Below the pieces are notes generated by a model that worked only from the letters and a program-made list of their open reading frames with translations, did no database searches and was not told the origin of the DNA. This document shows positions 35,162 to 45,086 of a DNA stretch of 64,000 nucleotides, in pieces. The translations under genes and the position numbers were made by a program. Position 1 is the stretch's first letter. Every line of letters begins with the position of its first letter. The DNA comes from Aquipuribacter hungaricus (GTDB taxonomy: Bacteria; Actinomycetota; Actinomycetes; Actinomycetales; JBBAYJ01): assembly GCF_042663885.1 (NCBI RefSeq), contig NZ_JBHSXV010000001.1. One strand, 5' to 3'.

Positions 35162-36328
35162 TCACTCGCCCTTGACGTTGACGACCTGGCGCAGGGTGTG
35201 GCGGACCTCGACCAGGTCCGCGGCGTCCGCCATCACCTGGTCGATGTCCTTCTACGCGGCCGGGATCTCGTCGACGAACGCCTCGGTGTCGCGGAACTCG
35301 ATCCCCGCCATCGCGGTGCGCAGCTCCTCGACGGAGAACGTGCTGCGGGCCCGGGTCCGCGAGTACGCCCGGCCCGCCCCGTGGGGCGCGGAGCACAGCG
35401 AGGCGGTGTCGCCCCTGCCGACGACGACGTAGCTCGCCGTCCCCATCGACCCCGGGATCAGCCCCATCGTGCCCTCGCCCGCCGCGATGGCCCCCTTGCG
35501 GGAGACCCAGACCTCGCGGCCGGCGTGCGTCTCCTGCTCGGTGTAGTTGTGGTGGCAGGAGATGCGCTCCTGCTCCACGACCTCGCGGCCGGCCCACCGG
35601 CGCAGGCAGCCCAGGACGCGGTCGAGCATCTCCTCGCGGTTGAGCAGGGCGTACCGCTGCGCCCACCGCAGGTCGCGCACGTATGCCCAGAACTCGTCGG
35701 TGCCCTCGACGAGGTATGCCAGGTCACGGTGGGGCAGGTCGACGTACCAGCGGGCGCACAGCTCCTGGGCGACGGCGGTGTGGCGCTGGGCGATCCTGTT
35801 GCCCACCCCGCGCGAGCCGGAGTGCAGGAACGCCCACACCCGGCTCTCCTCGTCCAGGCTCACCTCGATGAAGTGGTTGCCCGAGCCGAGGGTGCCCAGC
35901 TGGAGCCGCCACCGGGCGGCGAAGCCGTCGTAGCCGACCTCGGCCAGGTCCTCGAGCTCCGCGACGCGGGCCGCCGCGGTCTCGGTGAGGCTCCGGTTGG
36001 CCTGCCCTGCCGACAGCGGCACCTCCCGCTCGACCGCGACCCGCAGGTCCCGCAGGTCCCCGCGGGCGCGCAGGTCGTCGGCGGTGAGGTCGGTGCGGGC
36101 GGCGACCATGCCGCAGCCGATGTCCACCCCCACCGCCGCCGGCATCAGGGCCCGCGAGGTGGGGATGACGGAGCCGACGGTCGACCCCTTCCCGACGTGG
36201 GCGTCGGGCATGAGGGCGACGTGGGGGTGCACGAACGGCATGGACGCGGTCCGGCGGGCCTGCGCGAGCGTGGCGTCGTCGACGACCGACGCCCAGCTGA
36301 GCAGCCGGGGACCGGCGAGGGTGGGCAC
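35162..36328 (-). CDS. rtcB: RtcB RNA-splicing ligase, interrupted by in-frame TAG at a conserved Tyr
   Basis: 387 sense positions plus one TAG. RtcB joins 2',3'-cyclic phosphate (or 3'-phosphate) to 5'-OH RNA with GTP and Mn2+. Metal and active-site motifs are DAHVGKGSTVG, VGVDIGCGM, LGSGNHFIE, HSGSRGVG, ISCHHNYTE, GSMGTASYVV and SAPHGAGRA, which carries the His that is guanylylated. At 35254-35252 the frame reads PAA-TAG-KDIDQVMADAADLV, then RQVVNVKGE and TGA at 35162. Family members read AYKDID here. The truncated form (358 residues) loses the Tyr and the C-terminal Lys of VKG, which contact GMP in the archaeal enzyme as I recall. GTG at 36328 has GGAAGG. It sits 43 bases after a tRNA gene. 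Confidence 0.85.
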
Positions 36329-36371
36329 GGGACTGTCCTTCCTGTCGGGGGTGGTGCGACGTCTCGTCGCG

Positions 36372-36443
36372 TCCGCCCGGCAGGACTCGAACCTGCGTCC
36401 CCGGCTCCGTAGGCCGGTGTCGTGTCCTCTGGACCACGGGCGG
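36372..36443 (-). tRNA. tRNA-Arg (anticodon ACG)
   Basis: A full cloverleaf on the minus strand, 72 bases without CCA. The acceptor is CCGCCCG with CGGGCGG (7 of 7 pairs). The D stem is GUCC/CGAC (one mismatch at 13-22), with loop AGAGGACA carrying GG. The anticodon stem is CCGGC/GCCGG and its loop is CUACGGA, giving ACG at 34-36. The T arm is GCAGG-UUCGAGU-CCUGC, and the discriminator is A73. A20 and C35 suit arginine identity. Its GC-rich anticodon stem looks like a CCG-type tRNA-Arg with A34. It lies 43 bases upstream of rtcB on the same strand and may share its transcript. Confidence 0.88.
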
Positions 36444-36608
36444 TGGTGGACCGCCCGGCACCCCCGGAGGGGTGCGTGCGGCTCAGCGCGGCTTGTCGCC
36501 GTGCTGTCGCTCGTCGGTCCTGGGACTGCCCACGCCCCGATGGTGGTGGGCCGGCCGCCCACCGGGCAACGGGATATCGAGCCCCACCGGTGCCGGTCCT
36601 CGGGCACC

Positions 36609-37493
36609 ATGGCGCGGGTGAGCCTGGAGGTGCGCGTCGACCGGTCGACCGACCCTCGACTGGCCGGCGTCCCTGCCCTGGCCCGCACCCTGTCGTCGGC
36701 GCGCCGGGTCCTGGTCCTCACGGGCGCGGGCACGAGCGTGGCCAGCGGCATCCCCGCCTACCGGACCCCCGACGGTCCCGCGGGCGGCGCGACCGCCCCG
36801 TACGACGCCGACGATCTCCCGGTCGAGCTCGACGGCACCCGGCTCCCCGGGTCCCTTCCCCGGCTGTGGCAGGCCTGGGGGCCCCGCCGCGCCGAGGTCA
36901 CCGCGGCACGTCCGAACGCCGCCCACCTCGCCCTGGCCGGCTGGGTGGCGGGGTCCCCGGCGGGCACCGTCCGCACCCTGGTCACGCAGAACGTCGACGA
37001 CCTGCACGAGCGCGCGGCGGGGCTCGACGTCGTCGTCCCGGACGCCTCCGCAGGACGGGGCCCTGTCGAGGTCCCCGTCGCCCACCTGCACGGGCAGCTG
37101 CTCGTGTCCCGCTGCACCCGCGACCCCGGCTGCCACCGGGCGGTCGACCGGGAGCCGTGGGCGGGGCCGCCGCCCTGCCCGGCCTGCGGCGCCCCGTTGC
37201 GGCCGGACGTCGTGCTCTTCGGCGAGCCGGTCGCCCTGGACGCGCAGTGGCAGGCCCGGTCGGCGGTCCGCGGCTGCGACGTGCTGCTCGCCGTGGGCAC
37301 CAGCGGGCTGGTGAGCTCGGCCAGCAGCCTGCTGCGCTACGCCCGCGACGTGGGGGCGCTCACGGTGGCGGTCAACCCCGACGACGTCGCCCCCGACGGG
37401 CTGCCGCTGCACGGGAGCACCGCGAGCCGCTACGAAGTCCACGTGCGGGCGACCGCCGAGGCGGCGCTGCCGGTGCTGCTCGGCGAGGGCTGA
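36609..37493 (+). CDS. Sir2-family NAD-dependent protein deacylase
   Basis: 294 residues. NAD motifs are LTGAGTSVASGIPAYR (about 37-52) and TQNVDDLHERAG (about 125). The catalytic His is in VAHLHGQ (about 161). The zinc Cys pairs are CTRDPGC (about 169) and CPACG (about 191), followed by RPDVVLFGE and VGTSGLVSSAS. ATG at 36609 has no strong ribosome site, and a GTG at 36618 is an alternative. The metallophosphoesterase starts six bases after the stop. An in-frame zinc pattern C-x5-C...C-x2-C is slightly atypical. It probably removes acyl groups from lysine in metabolic enzymes; this is family knowledge. Confidence 0.92.
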   Translation: MARVSLEVRVDRSTDPRLAGVPALARTLSSARRVLVLTGAGTSVASGIPAYRTPDGPAGGATAPYDADDLPVELDGTRLPGSLPRLWQAWGPRRAEVTAARPNAAHLALAGWVAGSPAGTVRTLVTQNVDDLHERAAGLDVVVPDASAGRGPVEVPVAHLHGQLLVSRCTRDPGCHRAVDREPWAGPPPCPACGAPLRPDVVLFGEPVALDAQWQARSAVRGCDVLLAVGTSGLVSSASSLLRYARDVGALTVAVNPDDVAPDGLPLHGSTASRYEVHVRATAEAALPVLLGEG

Positions 37494-37499
37494 CCCGCC

Positions 37500-38213
37500 A
37501 TGGCGTCGCCACCGCCCACCGTGCTCGGCCTGGTCGGCGACCCGCACGCCGAGGACGAGCTCCTCGAGCATGCGCTCGACCTGCTCGCCGTGCACCAGCC
37601 GGACGTGCTGCTGTGCACCGGTGACGTGGTCGACGGCCGGGGCGACGTCGACCGGACCGTGCGCCTGCTGCGCGACGCCGGCGTGGTCACGGTCCGGGGC
37701 AACCACGACCGGTGGCTCCTGGAGGGAGAGGCCCGCGACCTGCGTCACGCCCACCGGGCGGACGACCTGGATGCCTTGACCAGGACCTGGCTCGAGGGCC
37801 TGCCGGCCGCCGTCCGGCTGCCCCTGGGTGTGCCCGGCGGGCTGCTGCTGTGCCACGGGCTGGACGACGACGACATGAACCGGCTCCGCGCCGACGACGT
37901 CGGCTACTCCCTGGAGCAGAACGAGGTCCTGCTGCGGCTGCTCGAGGAGGTGGTCCCGCCGGCGGTCGTCGTCAAGGGCCACACCCACCGCCCCGGCGCC
38001 GCCCGGTTCGGGCTGGGCACCGACGCCTGGGGGCTGCCCGTCCCGCGCGCCGGCGGGGACCTGCTCGTGGTGGACGCCGGGACGCTCACCCGCGACCACG
38101 GCCCGACCTGCTCCGTGGTCGACCTGCGCGGGGGGAGCCTGACGCGCTACGACCTGCTGACGGGAGGCCACCGGACCTCTCCCCTGCCGACGCAGCCCGC
38201 CCCGGCCCCCTGA
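37500..38213 (+). CDS. metallophosphoesterase (calcineurin-like)
   Basis: 237 residues. The five metal blocks are GDPHAE (13-18, with His replacing the more common xH order), TGDVVDG (about 40-46), VRGNHDRW (about 65-72), LCHGLDDDD (about 118) and GHTHRPG (160-166). The fold is a single small phosphoesterase domain with no signal. ATG begins six bases after the Sir2 stop, so they form a short operon. Possible phosphoprotein, nucleotide or cyclic-nucleotide substrates cannot be separated. The stop overlaps the composite hairpin at 38199-38226. Confidence 0.9.
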   Translation: MASPPPTVLGLVGDPHAEDELLEHALDLLAVHQPDVLLCTGDVVDGRGDVDRTVRLLRDAGVVTVRGNHDRWLLEGEARDLRHAHRADDLDALTRTWLEGLPAAVRLPLGVPGGLLLCHGLDDDDMNRLRADDVGYSLEQNEVLLRLLEEVVPPAVVVKGHTHRPGAARFGLGTDAWGLPVPRAGGDLLVVDAGTLTRDHGPTCSVVDLRGGSLTRYDLLTGGHRTSPLPTQPAPAP

Positions 38214-38226
38214 CGGGGACCGGGGC
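38199..38226. terminator. convergent terminator between phosphoesterase and nrdJ
   Basis: gccccgg (38199-38205) pairs with ccggggc (38220-38226), enclosing an inner cccc/gggg stem. It sits on the stop of the plus-strand gene and about 20 bases after the nrdJ stop on the minus strand. Confidence 0.55.
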
Positions 38227-38244
38227 AGGCCGACGGCGGACGGG

Positions 38245-41157
<2,913 letters not shown>

Positions 41158-41270
41158 CTGTCCCCTGCTCTCTGGCGGTCTGTGGTGTGTCCGTGCCTGT
41201 GTGTCCGTGCAGGTGGTGCCCATGGTCCCTGGCGGGTCCGACGGTGCGGCCGGCGTGGTGCCCGGCGCTG

Positions 41271-41732
41271 TCAGGTGGTCTGCTGCTCCCGCTCGACGCG
41301 GAGCAGGGTGATGGCCGACTCGAAGTCCTCGAGGGAGTCGAAGGCCTGGTAGACGCTCGCGAAGCGGAGGTAGGCCACCTCGTCGAGGTCGCGCAGCGGC
41401 GGCAGGATGCTGAGGCCGATCTCGTGCGCCTCGATCTCTGCGGCGCCGGTCTGGCGGACCTGCTCCTCGACACGCTGGGCCAGCAGCGCCAGGTCGTCCT
41501 CGGAGACGGGACGGCCCTGGCAGGCCTTGCGGACGCCGGCGACGACCTTCTCGCGGGAGAAGGGCTCGGTGGCGCCGGACCGCTTGACCACGGTGAGGCT
41601 CGCCGACTCCAGCGTGGTGAAGCGTCGGTCGCAGTCCTGGCACTGGCGGCGGCGGCGGATGGCCGTGCCGTCCTCGGTCACCCGCGAGTCCACGACGCGC
41701 GAGTCGCCGTGACGGCAGAAGGGGCACCGCAT
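41271..41732 (-). CDS. nrdR: NrdR transcriptional repressor
   Basis: 153 residues. The zinc ribbon is CPFC (3-6) with CQDC (31-34). The ATP-cone follows from VVKRSGATEPFSREKVVAGV (about 49-68) through LRDLDEVAYLRFASVYQAF. Length and order match the family. It senses dATP/ATP and represses ribonucleotide reductase genes. The ATG is at 41732, with GCGGTGC and GAGGCC in the vicinity. It precedes nrdJ in one operon. Tandem boxes at 41843-41860 and 41875-41892, centres 32 bp apart, suggest autoregulation. Confidence 0.97.
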   Translation of the reverse strand: MRCPFCRHGDSRVVDSRVTEDGTAIRRRRQCQDCDRRFTTLESASLTVVKRSGATEPFSREKVVAGVRKACQGRPVSEDDLALLAQRVEEQVRQTGAAEIEAHEIGLSILPPLRDLDEVAYLRFASVYQAFDSLEDFESAITLLRVEREQQTT

Positions 41733-41785
41733 GGGAGAGGCCTCGTCTCGTGGGAGGGTGCCGCGCGCCCCCGACCCCGTCCTGC

Positions 41786-41859
41786 TGTGGACGAGCCTGT
41801 GGGCAACCTGTTGACAGTGCGGCGTGTCGCTGTGGACGGGCTGTGGACCAGATGTGGAC
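41786..41859. promoter_or_regulatory. cluster of DnaA-box-like TGTGGAC motifs upstream of nrdR
   Basis: TGTGGAC occurs at 41786, 41831, 41842 and 41853; TGTGGGC occurs at 41798. Three are spaced exactly 11 bp, one helical turn. As TGTGGACnA, three of them match 8 of 9 positions of the actinobacterial DnaA box (TTGTCCACA on the other strand). They might couple nrdR-nrdJ expression to DnaA. The origin itself is not here. Confidence 0.45.
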
Positions 41860-41892
41860 GAACCACAGCCCTGTAACTACTAGATGTTGTGC
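41843..41892 (-). promoter_or_regulatory. tandem NrdR boxes before nrdR-nrdJ
   Basis: On the minus strand, CACAACATCTAGTAGTTA (around 41892-41875) and GTCCACATCTGGTCCAC (around 41860-41843) are two imperfect palindromes. The ACATCT cores lie 32 bp apart, matching the roughly three-turn spacing of NrdR box pairs. The second box overlaps a DnaA-like motif. Confidence 0.65.
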
Positions 41893-42044
41893 TTACCGTA
41901 ACAGCCGACCACTGGAACGCAAGCGCCCCGGCCGCGCTTCCCGACTCGCCGCCGTGACCTGCGGAGTCGTCCTGGGAGGCGGTGCGGCGAGCTCTCGCAG
42001 GACCCCCTCGGTGCGGACGGCTGGGGGTGCCGGGGGACGACGGA

Positions 42045-42071
42045 GGGCCCGTCGGGGATTCCGACGAGCCC
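42045..42071 (-). terminator. hairpin downstream of LysM gene
   Basis: gggcccgtcgg (42045-42055) pairs with ccgacgagccc (42061-42071) with one mismatch around the five-base loop ggatt. It is about 120 bases beyond the LysM stop, so its assignment is tentative. Confidence 0.4.
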
Positions 42072-42110
42072 TGTGCCGACGACGTGGCCGCTACGCGCGT
42101 TCCGGCGGCC

Positions 42111-42146
42111 CGGTCGGCCCGGTCGGCCCGGTCGGCCCGGTCGGCC
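42111..42146. repeat. 9-bp tandem repeat CGGTCGGCC x4
   Basis: Four perfect units in the 460-base gap between nrdR and the LysM gene. The unit differs by one base from the CGGTCAGCC unit of the PAC2-tail minisatellite. I see no gene in 41911-42194. Confidence 0.85.
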
Positions 42147-42194
42147 GCGCGACCGCTCCCCCGCGCGGTCCCGGCGAGCGACCGCCCCAGCCTG

Positions 42195-42806
42195 TCAGCC
42201 GACGGGGACGCGCACCTCGGTGCCGGCCTGCACCCCGGCCGAGCCGAGGTCGTTGAGCTGGACGATGTCCGCGACGACGGAGCGCGGGTCGCGCTCGGGC
42301 GCGTGGTCGCGCGCGAGCTGCCACAGGGTGTCCCCGGGCGCCACGACCACCGCGACGGTCTCGGTGGGCAGCGTCTGCGCGCCCGCACCGCTGAGCACCC
42401 CGGCCCGGCCGTCCCCGGCGGACGCACCCGGCGCTACCGTCGCGGCCAGGGCCACCCAGGCCAGGACGAGCCCTGCCGCGAGGACCGCGGTCGCCACCCC
42501 GAGCACGATCAGCCGCACGACCCGGCGACCGCGTGCCGTGAGCACGAGCGCGCCGGCCGACGGGGCCGGGCGGGCCGCCCGCACCGCGGGGCGCACCGGG
42601 CGTGCGGCGAGGCGTTCGGCGGCGGAGGTCCCGCGGGTGGTGGCCGCTGCGCTGCGGTCCGGGCCCGTGGTGCGGGTCAGCGTGGTGCGGGTCGACGCGG
42701 TGCGGGTCGGCGCGGTGCGGGGGGCGCCGGCAGCGCGGGCAGTGCTGGTGGAGCTGGTGCGGGTGGTGACGGCGGTGCGGACGGGGATCAGGGTGGCGGT
42801 GCTCAT
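42195..42806 (-). CDS. LysM-domain membrane protein, YneA-like candidate SOS cell-division inhibitor
   Basis: 203 residues. A Thr/Arg-rich cytoplasmic N-terminus (about 90 residues) is followed by one membrane helix (VVRLIVLGVATAVLAAGLVL, about 103-122). A LysM domain closes the protein (VVVAPGDTLWQLARDHAPER, then ADIVQLNDLGSAGVQAGTEV). ATG at 42806 has GGAGGAGCACACC. It is divergent from lexA with SOS-like boxes at 42818, 42850 and 42887 in the shared gap. This arrangement matches the YneA/DivS-type inhibitors that delay division after DNA damage. The function is inferred from position and architecture. Confidence 0.88.
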   Translation of the reverse strand: MSTATLIPVRTAVTTRTSSTSTARAAGAPRTAPTRTASTRTTLTRTTGPDRSAAATTRGTSAAERLAARPVRPAVRAARPAPSAGALVLTARGRRVVRLIVLGVATAVLAAGLVLAWVALAATVAPGASAGDGRAGVLSGAGAQTLPTETVAVVVAPGDTLWQLARDHAPERDPRSVVADIVQLNDLGSAGVQAGTEVRVPVG

Positions 42807-42817
42807 GGTGTGCTCCT

Positions 42818-43032
42818 CCGGACGCGTGTTCGAGGCCGGGGCGGCCGAGTCGAACAGGTGTACCTTAACCTCAGGTCGAGACTTTGTCGAGCAGGTGTTC
42901 GAACGGACGGGTGTCCCCGCAGGTCGGAGGCCGTCGACGGCGCCCCGGGACCGCGGCTCGACCGGGAACGCGCACCACGCCGCGACACGCGGTCGGACAC
43001 GCGCACCGCGGTGCTTGTGGACAGGTGTTCGA
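42818..43032. promoter_or_regulatory. four SOS-box-like sites between LysM gene and lexA
   Basis: Relative to TCGAAC-N4-GTTCGA: 42818-42833 CCGGACGCGTGTTCGA; 42850-42865 TCGAACAGGTGTACCT; 42887-42902 TCGAGCAGGTGTTCGA (11 of 12, the best); 43017-43032 GTGGACAGGTGTTCGA. The spacer AGGT is shared by three. The 42887 site can serve both genes, the last lies at the lexA promoter, and the first lies at the LysM ribosome site. Confidence 0.7.
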
Positions 43033-43128
43033 CGGCCTAACTTCATGATCAGAGCCAACACGGGGGGTCGGACACAACTCCCCGGACCACCTGAGCACCG
43101 GGCCACCGCCCGAGCAGAGGAGCCCGTC

Positions 43129-43947
43129 ATGCCCAGCACCGACCTCGACGGCCTGACCCCCCGCCAGCGGCTGGTCCTCGACGCGATCCGGGACGCGGTG
43201 CAGACGCGGGGCTACCCCCCGTCGATGCGGGAGATCGGCGAGCTGGTCGGCCTCACCTCGCCCAGCAGCGTCGCCCACCAGCTGGCCACGCTCGAGCGCA
43301 AGGGCTACCTGCGGCGGGACCCCAACCGCCCCCGCGCCATCGAGGTCGTCCACCCCGACGACGGCCGGCGTGCCCGCACCCCCTCCGCCGTCCCGGCGCA
43401 GCAGGCGCCGTCCGCCGACGACGCGGCGGCGTCGGCCGAGGTCGCGCCCGCCGGGCCGGCACAGCCCCAGCCGTCGCTGCGGCGCGTGGGAGACCGTCCC
43501 GCCGGGTCCCGCCGGCCCGCGGCGCACAGCTTCCGTGCCGGGGCCGGCGAGGACGAGGCGGTGCAGGTCGCCGAGGCCAGCATGGTCCCGCTGGTCGGGC
43601 GCATCGCCGCGGGCGGCCCGCTCCTGGCGGAGCAGGTCGTCGAGGACGTGTTCCCCCTCCCCCGCCAGGTGGTCGGCGACGGCACCCTGTTCCTGCTCCA
43701 GGTGGTCGGCGACTCGATGATCGACGCGGCGATCTGCGACGGCGACTGGGTGGTCGTCCGCCAGCAGCCCGCGGCCGAGAACGGCGAGATCGTGGCCGCG
43801 ATGATCGACGGCGAGGCCACCGTCAAGACGTTCCGCCGCCGGGACGGGCAGGTGTGGCTCATGCCGCACAACCCGGCGTACACGCCGATCCCCGGCGACG
43901 ACGCCACCGTGCTCGGCAAGGTGACGGCGGTCCTCAGGCGGGTGTGA
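43129..43947 (+). CDS. lexA: LexA SOS repressor
   Basis: 272 residues. The winged helix has LTPRQRLVLDAIRDAVQTRG and PSMREIGELVGLTSPSSVAH. The cleavage site is Ala161-Gly162 in RIAAGGPLL. The catalytic pair is Ser196 in VGDSMIDAAI and Lys233 in ATVKTF. The linker between DNA-binding and protease domains is unusually long (about 65 residues, Ala/Pro-rich). ATG at 43129 has AGAGGAG. Four SOS-like boxes lie upstream, so autoregulation is expected. Its 3' end overlaps the convergent aminotransferase gene by 14 bases. Confidence 0.97.
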   Translation: MPSTDLDGLTPRQRLVLDAIRDAVQTRGYPPSMREIGELVGLTSPSSVAHQLATLERKGYLRRDPNRPRAIEVVHPDDGRRARTPSAVPAQQAPSADDAAASAEVAPAGPAQPQPSLRRVGDRPAGSRRPAAHSFRAGAGEDEAVQVAEASMVPLVGRIAAGGPLLAEQVVEDVFPLPRQVVGDGTLFLLQVVGDSMIDAAICDGDWVVVRQQPAAENGEIVAAMIDGEATVKTFRRRDGQVWLMPHNPAYTPIPGDDATVLGKVTAVLRRV

Positions 43948-44992
43948 GCTCCGACGGGCTCGTGGCGAGGGCGTCGACCACCCGGTCGACGTCCTCGCTG
44001 TCGTTCCACAGGTGGAAGGCGAGCCGGGCGCGGCCGGCCCGGGACACCGCCGTGCACCCCGCGTCGGCCAGACGCAGCAGGACGCTGCCGTCCGGGTCCG
44101 GCAGGGTCAGCACGGGGCGGCCCTGCGCCGGAAGCCCCAGCCGCTCGCGCAGCGTGTCGGCCAGGTCCGCGCCGTGGTGGCGCCGCACCGACGCGGGCAG
44201 GTCGAGGAGCGCCTCCAGCGAGGTCTGCGTCCCCACCCAGGACAGCCAGGCCGGGCTGACGTCGAACCGGCGCGCGTCGGAGGCCACCCGCAGCCCGGGG
44301 CCGTACACCGAGCCCCAGACGTCGTCGCCGGCGTACCAGCCCGCGTTGTGGCCCGAGAGCCGCTCCAGCGCCTCGGGCCGGACGGTGAGGAAGGCGCTGC
44401 CCCGCGGCGAGCACAGCCACTTGTAGGCCGAGCAGACGGTGACGTCCCACCGAGAGGCGTCCACCTCGAGCCAGCCGGTCGCCTGGGTGGTGTCGCAGAG
44501 CGTCAGGGCGCCGACCTCGCGGGCCGCGTCGGCGACCGCGCCGGCGTCGGCCACCCGGCCGTCGGCGGACTGCGCCAGGGAGAAGGCCACGACCGCCGGA
44601 CGGCGTGCCCTCACCGCGGCGGCGAGCTCGTCCAGCGGCACGGCGACGGTCCGGACACCGCGGCGCGCCTGCGCCTCGAACGGGCCCGTCACCGACGTGA
44701 ACTCGCCCGCGACGACGAGGACCTCGGCGCCGTCGGGCACCGTCACGGCGACCTCGGCCACCATGACCGACGCCTGCGAGCCCACCGCCACCCAGCCCGT
44801 CGGCACCCCGACCAGCCGGGCGTACAGCGCGCGGGAGGCCTGGACGTGCCGGTCGTAGCCGACGGCGCAGCCCTGCCCCGCCTGCCAGGAGTCGACGGCC
44901 TGCCGGACCGCGTCGGCGGTGCGCACCGGCGGGAGCCCGAGGGTGCTGGCGTTGAGGTAACCGGGAGCGGGGAGCCACGCGTCGAGTGCCAC
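43934..44992 (-). CDS. class V aminotransferase-fold PLP enzyme
   Basis: 352 residues. YLNASTLGLPP (about 12-22) opens the fold. TLCDTTQATGWLEVDAS holds the PLP-pyridine Asp (about 178), and VCSAYKWLCSPRGSAFL holds the Schiff-base Lys (about 199). The protein resembles cysteine-desulfurase or kynureninase-like aminotransferases without their diagnostic Cys loops. GTG at 44992 is chosen; ATGs at about 45019 and 45046 are in frame but without better ribosome sites. It is divergent from a LysR gene whose product probably controls it. Substrate unknown. Confidence 0.85.
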   Translation of the reverse strand: MALDAWLPAPGYLNASTLGLPPVRTADAVRQAVDSWQAGQGCAVGYDRHVQASRALYARLVGVPTGWVAVGSQASVMVAEVAVTVPDGAEVLVVAGEFTSVTGPFEAQARRGVRTVAVPLDELAAAVRARRPAVVAFSLAQSADGRVADAGAVADAAREVGALTLCDTTQATGWLEVDASRWDVTVCSAYKWLCSPRGSAFLTVRPEALERLSGHNAGWYAGDDVWGSVYGPGLRVASDARRFDVSPAWLSWVGTQTSLEALLDLPASVRRHHGADLADTLRERLGLPAQGRPVLTLPDPDGSVLLRLADAGCTAVSRAGRARLAFHLWNDSEDVDRVVDALATSPSELTPA

Positions 44993-45086
44993 CCCACCAG
45001 CCTGCTCGCCCCGACCCATAGGCACAACGACGACTTCGTCGTCCATGCCATTGCCGGGGGTTATGGACGGCCGTAGCGTCCGGGGC

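Noticed and set aside
35252..35254. Genome-wide reassignment of TAG to a sense codon
   Set aside because: Several genes in the window end correctly at TAG (Usp, the MoaD-like gene ending Gly-Gly, DUF456, BNR, the 12964 gene).
36402..36412. CUA trinucleotide in the tRNA anticodon loop as an amber suppressor for the TAG in rtcB
   Set aside because: CUA occupies loop positions 32-34. The seven-base loop CUACGGA places ACG at 34-36, an arginine anticodon.
41158..41270. Cobalamin riboswitch before nrdJ
   Set aside because: The 113-base gap has no GCCACTG B12 box on the minus strand and is too short for the usual aptamer.
41786..41859. Replication origin from clustered DnaA-like boxes
   Set aside because: There is no dnaA, dnaN or AT-rich unwinding region nearby. 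Few boxes are present and none is a perfect match.
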